Positions 62,758 through 64,000 of a DNA stretch of 64,000 nucleotides are shown piece by piece (within the stretch, counting starts at the first letter, position 1; each line of letters starts with the position of its first letter). The translations under genes were made by a program, and so were the position numbers. The notes beneath the pieces are model-generated. The model saw only the letters and a list, made by a program, of their open reading frames with translations, did no database searches and was not told where the DNA came from. The stretch is from assembly GCA_034521955.1 (NCBI GenBank), contig JAXHLT010000003.1:898789-962788 (forward strand), in the 5' to 3' direction. Source of the stretch: M55B127 sp034521955 (lineage in GTDB: Bacteria > Bacillota > Halanaerobiia > Halanaerobiales > M55B127).

Positions 62758-62883
62758 TTATTTATAATCCCAATACCTTAATTTGTTCTGCAAGGCTGGT
62801 ACCTGAAAAGCATGTTTTTTTATCTTTTCAAGCTGTTCTTCATCTGATACAGCCACTGCTCCTTGTACTGCTGGATTATTCAT
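62758..62883 (-). CDS. small protein, unrecognised
   Basis: Forty-one residues (MNNPAVQGAVAVSDEEQLEK.. ending QNKLRYWDYK). The ATG overlaps the end of the upstream gene as ATGAATAA, a sign of translational coupling. It is helical and soluble, with no motif. Tight packing of several short genes resembles phage or integrated-element organisation, but this is inference. Confidence 0.45.
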   Translation of the reverse strand: MNNPAVQGAVAVSDEEQLEKIKKHAFQVPALQNKLRYWDYK

Positions 62884-63223
62884 TGCTTTTAGCAAATTTA
62901 AAATCATCTAGGCTATAAGCTTTAGCCCTCTTTTTTAGGTTTTCATTGCTTTTTAATTTACTGCTCACCTGTTCTAAAGCTACCTTGGCAAATTCTGATA
63001 AATCAGTTTGAAACCTCTCATTTAATTTTTTAATAATAACACTAAGATGTTCTTTTTCTTCTGTTTTATATCCTCCACGCTCTACCCTTATTTTTAAATC
63101 AGGACCATCACCTCTCCAATTATACAATCTGATAAGTCTCCACTTGTGGCCATTACCTTCTGATATTAAAGCAATTCGTGCGTCTTTACATTCATTGAGT
63201 ATTTGAGGATTACTTATATACAA
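62876..63223 (-). CDS. unrecognised protein of about 115 residues
   Basis: Contains RIALISEGNGHKWRLIRLYN, WRGDGPDLKIRVERGGYK and a helical C-terminal half (LSVIIKKLNERFQTDLSEFA, KSNENLKKRAKAYSLDDFKF). The helical half faintly resembles the C-terminal region of type I restriction HsdR subunits (LNERFGTDF-like), but nothing else supports that. The start is probably TTG 63223 close behind AGGTGA. It lies between two genes on the same strand with short overlaps or gaps. Confidence 0.5.
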   Translation of the reverse strand: MYISNPQILNECKDARIALISEGNGHKWRLIRLYNWRGDGPDLKIRVERGGYKTEEKEHLSVIIKKLNERFQTDLSEFAKVALEQVSSKLKSNENLKKRAKAYSLDDFKFAKSNE

Positions 63224-63228
63224 GTCAC

Positions 63229-63978
63229 CTATTCAATAGGTTCTAAATAAGTATCTGCAGGTAAATTATAAAATTCTTCTAAATCGGAATCAATCTCAAC
63301 TTTATATCTCACCGATTGGTAAAAAGATGCTTCATTATCATATGGAAAAATATATATTCCATAATATTTATCCATGTTATCCATAGCATACATTATTATT
63401 CTGTATACTCCCTGGGCTACATCTGTTTCTCTTAATTTTATATTATCTACTCCAGTTTCTTCTGGAATTAGTTCAAAAGAAAACCCAGACCTAAATATAA
63501 AATCTACAAACTGGGTTTCACAACAAAAACCTTCTTCAGTAACAAACACAATTTCCTGTGGACCCCCTCGATCAACTTCATAAATTTTCTTATGTTGATC
63601 TGGTAAATTGGGATCCTGGGCCCAATAAACCCCTTTTATATTTATTTCATCAAACTGTTCAAAATCAACAGCAAAATCATCTTCCTTATATTGATGGGTA
63701 TCTATATCCATTACCACTTCATCTCCTAAATTAGCTTTAAAAAATTTCAACCTATCAACTAACATTTCATGTCTCATTCCATGTGAAGTGGCATTATATA
63801 TAACTGTTTGAACAGGAATATCATGATTAGCATATTCTTGTTCAACATTCTTCCAACGAGTTTTTAATCCAGTACCAAAAACATTTCTAACTGCTTTTCT
63901 TTGATCTGGTTCCCTAAGACTACCAGCAAATTCATGCTTTGAAATCGGCTGCGCTGTGTGAACTGTCGCTGATCGGGA
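63229..63978 (-). CDS. unrecognised protein, 5' end uncertain
   Basis: From the internal ATG 63777 the frame gives 182 residues (MRHEMLVDRLKFFKANLGDE, YRIIMYAMDNMDKYYGIYIF, ending DTYLEPIE). It stays open upstream through KHEFAGSLREPDQRKAVRNV and TRWKNVEQEYANHD to an in-frame stop at 63979, so the true protein is longer than 182 residues. The last 35 or so bases (from about 63945) are unusually rich in G+C and may not belong to the same gene. The protein is acidic, without signal peptide or membrane segments. I do not recognise it. Confidence 0.5.
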   Translation of the reverse strand, partial: SRSATVHTAQPISKHEFAGSLREPDQRKAVRNVFGTGLKTRWKNVEQEYANHDIPVQTVIYNATSHGMRHEMLVDRLKFFKANLGDEVVMDIDTHQYKEDDFAVDFEQFDEINIKGVYWAQDPNLPDQHKKIYEVDRGGPQEIVFVTEEGFCCETQFVDFIFRSGFSFELIPEETGVDNIKLRETDVAQGVYRIIMYAMDNMDKYYGIYIFPYDNEASFYQSVRYKVEIDSDLEEFYNLPADTYLEPIE

Positions 63979-64000
63979 TCATCTGCGCCCCTGTTGGTCG

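Noticed and set aside
62876..63223. Type I restriction subunit fragment
   Set aside because: Only one helical stretch is reminiscent of HsdR. No helicase or nuclease motifs and no hsdM/hsdS are nearby, so it stays unassigned.

Overview
The window comes from a very A+T-rich anaerobic bacterium of the Firmicutes, most likely a member of Halanaerobiales. Three kinds of evidence agree. Genes start behind strong AGGAGG-type ribosome sites. The sugar-binding protein has a signal peptide without a lipobox cysteine, which fits a true periplasm. A large beta-barrel gene ends in an aromatic residue (W), as outer-membrane proteins do. The cell was therefore probably a diderm. Almost everything lies on the minus strand.

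Layout. 1-149: the first 49 codons of a heliorhodopsin gene, cut by the window edge. 0.5-10.6 kb: an intact xylose-type sugar operon (dehydrogenase, sugar isomerase/epimerase, ABC ATPase, permease, binding protein, xylA, xylB) with a ROK repressor upstream. 11.3-15.6 kb: disrupted genes (TrkH, an FeS HhH-GPD glycosylase, a nuclease-like remnant, a tandem-HD protein). 16-47.5 kb: a cyclic-di-GMP and sensory island. It holds a CheB-CheR-PAS protein, a KaiC-like ATPase coupled to a REC-PAS-GGDEF-HD-GYP protein, a pair of near-identical GAF-PAS-GGDEF-HD-GYP paralogues, two related multi-PAS proteins, a membrane diguanylate cyclase and a MEDS-PAS-HD-GYP protein. Mobile and selfish elements break up this island: an orphan phage Gam cassette, a Fic protein, a HigBA toxin-antitoxin pair, an IS91-like element with a tyrosine recombinase, and several MITE-like repeats. 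47.6-56.9 kb: a cheW remnant, then a two-gene surface system (outer-membrane barrel plus a DUF11-type giant surface protein of about 2000 residues), both riddled with frameshifts. 57.7-58.6 kb: one intact tRNA-Cys beside four half tRNAs. 58.7-62.5 kb: broken genes for a zinc-ribbon protein, two exported transglutaminase-like proteins and an AbrB-type regulator. 62.7-64 kb: small unrecognised genes and an abrupt rise in G+C at the right edge.

How it works together. The sugar operon imports a pentose or related sugar, isomerises and phosphorylates it, and is probably repressed by the ROK protein. The sensory proteins would make and degrade c-di-GMP in response to many PAS/GAF inputs, and the surface-protein pair is a plausible but unproven output. 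Disruption is very uneven. Genes at 0.5-10.6 kb and 22.5-30 kb are intact, while 48-63 kb has a break every few hundred bases, mostly single-base indels in short homopolymers. This could be regional sequence error or genuine decay, and I cannot tell which from the sequence alone. Where several broken reading frames clearly make one gene, I annotate the whole ancestral gene.
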